From Bacteroides sp. (GTDB lineage Bacteria; Bacteroidota; Bacteroidia; Bacteroidales; Muribaculaceae), in assembly GCA_014802535.1 (NCBI GenBank), contig JAAVCC010000014.1, positions 18,895 through 52,397 on the forward strand: 33,503 bases of DNA. The letters are read 5' to 3'. The position numbers and the translations under genes were made by a program. Each line of letters begins with the position of its first letter. Position 1 is the stretch's first letter. The notes under the pieces were generated by a model. That model had not been told where the DNA came from and ran no database searches. It was given only the letters and a program-made list of their open reading frames with translations. Of this stretch, positions 33,304-33,503 are shown piece by piece.

Positions 33304-33480
33304 TATAGACAGGGGAACAGTAGAACGGGGAGGTTTTGTGAATTTATAGACAGGAGAACAGGAGAACAGTAGGGAGTCGGTGAAACCGACGATGTATAGT
33401 TAACCCACGGTGACTGAGTCTGAAAGACGATGGAACCGTGGGGTAGGACAACTCCAAGTCGGAGTTGTGCAAAGCACAAC
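33304..33480. repeat. REP-like array of short hairpins and direct repeats
   Basis: Direct repeat TATAGACAGG at 33304 and 33345, then AGGAGAACA and GAACAGTAG motifs, followed by hairpins GTCGGT-GAA-ACCGAC (33376-33390), CCCACGGT ... ACCGTGGG (33404-33442), CAACTCC-AAGTC-GGAGTTG (33449-33467) and GTTGTGC-AAA-GCACAAC (33464-33480), the last two sharing GTTG. GATGTAT follows two of them. The only reading frame (78 codons, minus strand) has no start context and spans the hairpins, so no gene is called. Nothing else is seen in 33261-33503. Confidence 0.6.
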
Positions 33481-33503
33481 GATGTATTAAGGTTCAGCAA
33501 GAA

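Noticed and set aside
33264..33500. 78-codon minus-strand ORF at the right edge
   Set aside because: It runs through the hairpin array and direct repeats; codons reflect the repeat, not a protein. Kept as a repeat feature.

Overview
The window looks like a chromosomal segment of a gut-type Bacteroidales bacterium, possibly Muribaculaceae or a relative (family-level placement is a guess). The evidence is a SusC/SusD/SusE/SusF-like locus, lipoproteins with lipobox cysteines and Asp-rich surface-export signals, families typical of Bacteroidetes (DUF4199, probable DUF6452/DUF6048, head-GIN domain proteins), and repeated use of the Bacteroidetes promoter form TTG/TTTG-N20-TAnnTTTG.

Layout. 1-3014 (minus strand): a DsbD-type thiol:disulfide interchange protein cut by the window edge, then glutaminase glsA. 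3122-3503: RNase P RNA, divergent from glsA. 3590-7295: two tandem head-GIN domain exported proteins; the second (861 aa) has its beta domain interrupted by long Lys/Ala/Asp-Ser repeats and ends in a Gln/Arg/Ala-rich tail. 7529-9954: a Na/phosphate cotransporter overlapping rnhB by one base. 9995-21850: a starch-type glycan locus with a GH13 lipoprotein, then SusC, SusD, SusE-like and SusF-like proteins. Between the amylase and susC lie a broken 5' copy of a LOG-family gene, an AT-rich pair of surface-lipoprotein genes, and a complete LOG gene.

21949-27460 is a tightly packed probable operon: DUF4199 membrane protein, polyprenyl-phosphate-type GT2 glycosyltransferase, a small lipoprotein and a barrel-like exported protein (probable DUF6452 and DUF6048), a short-chain dehydrogenase, rpiB and UDP-glucose 6-dehydrogenase. 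nagB follows with its own promoter and converges on prfA-pyrF at a perfect 36-base palindromic terminator. The minus-strand menB-menC-menE operon (menaquinone synthesis) has its own promoter, and the window ends in a run of short hairpins resembling a REP-type intergenic repeat.

The most unusual structure is at 11407-14442. The first 65 bases of the LOG gene are almost identical in the two copies (47 consecutive bases identical), after which they diverge sharply, mostly at third codon positions. The identical block holds a 10-bp perfect hairpin followed by TTTTT, inside the coding sequence. Between the copies sits an AT-rich cassette of two lipoproteins, one with a papain/NlpC-like Cys-His motif. 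This looks like a small acquired island with a duplicated junction, and the hairpin may be a coding-embedded terminator, a crossover site, or both. No integrase, transposase, CRISPR array or tRNA gene was recognised in the window.
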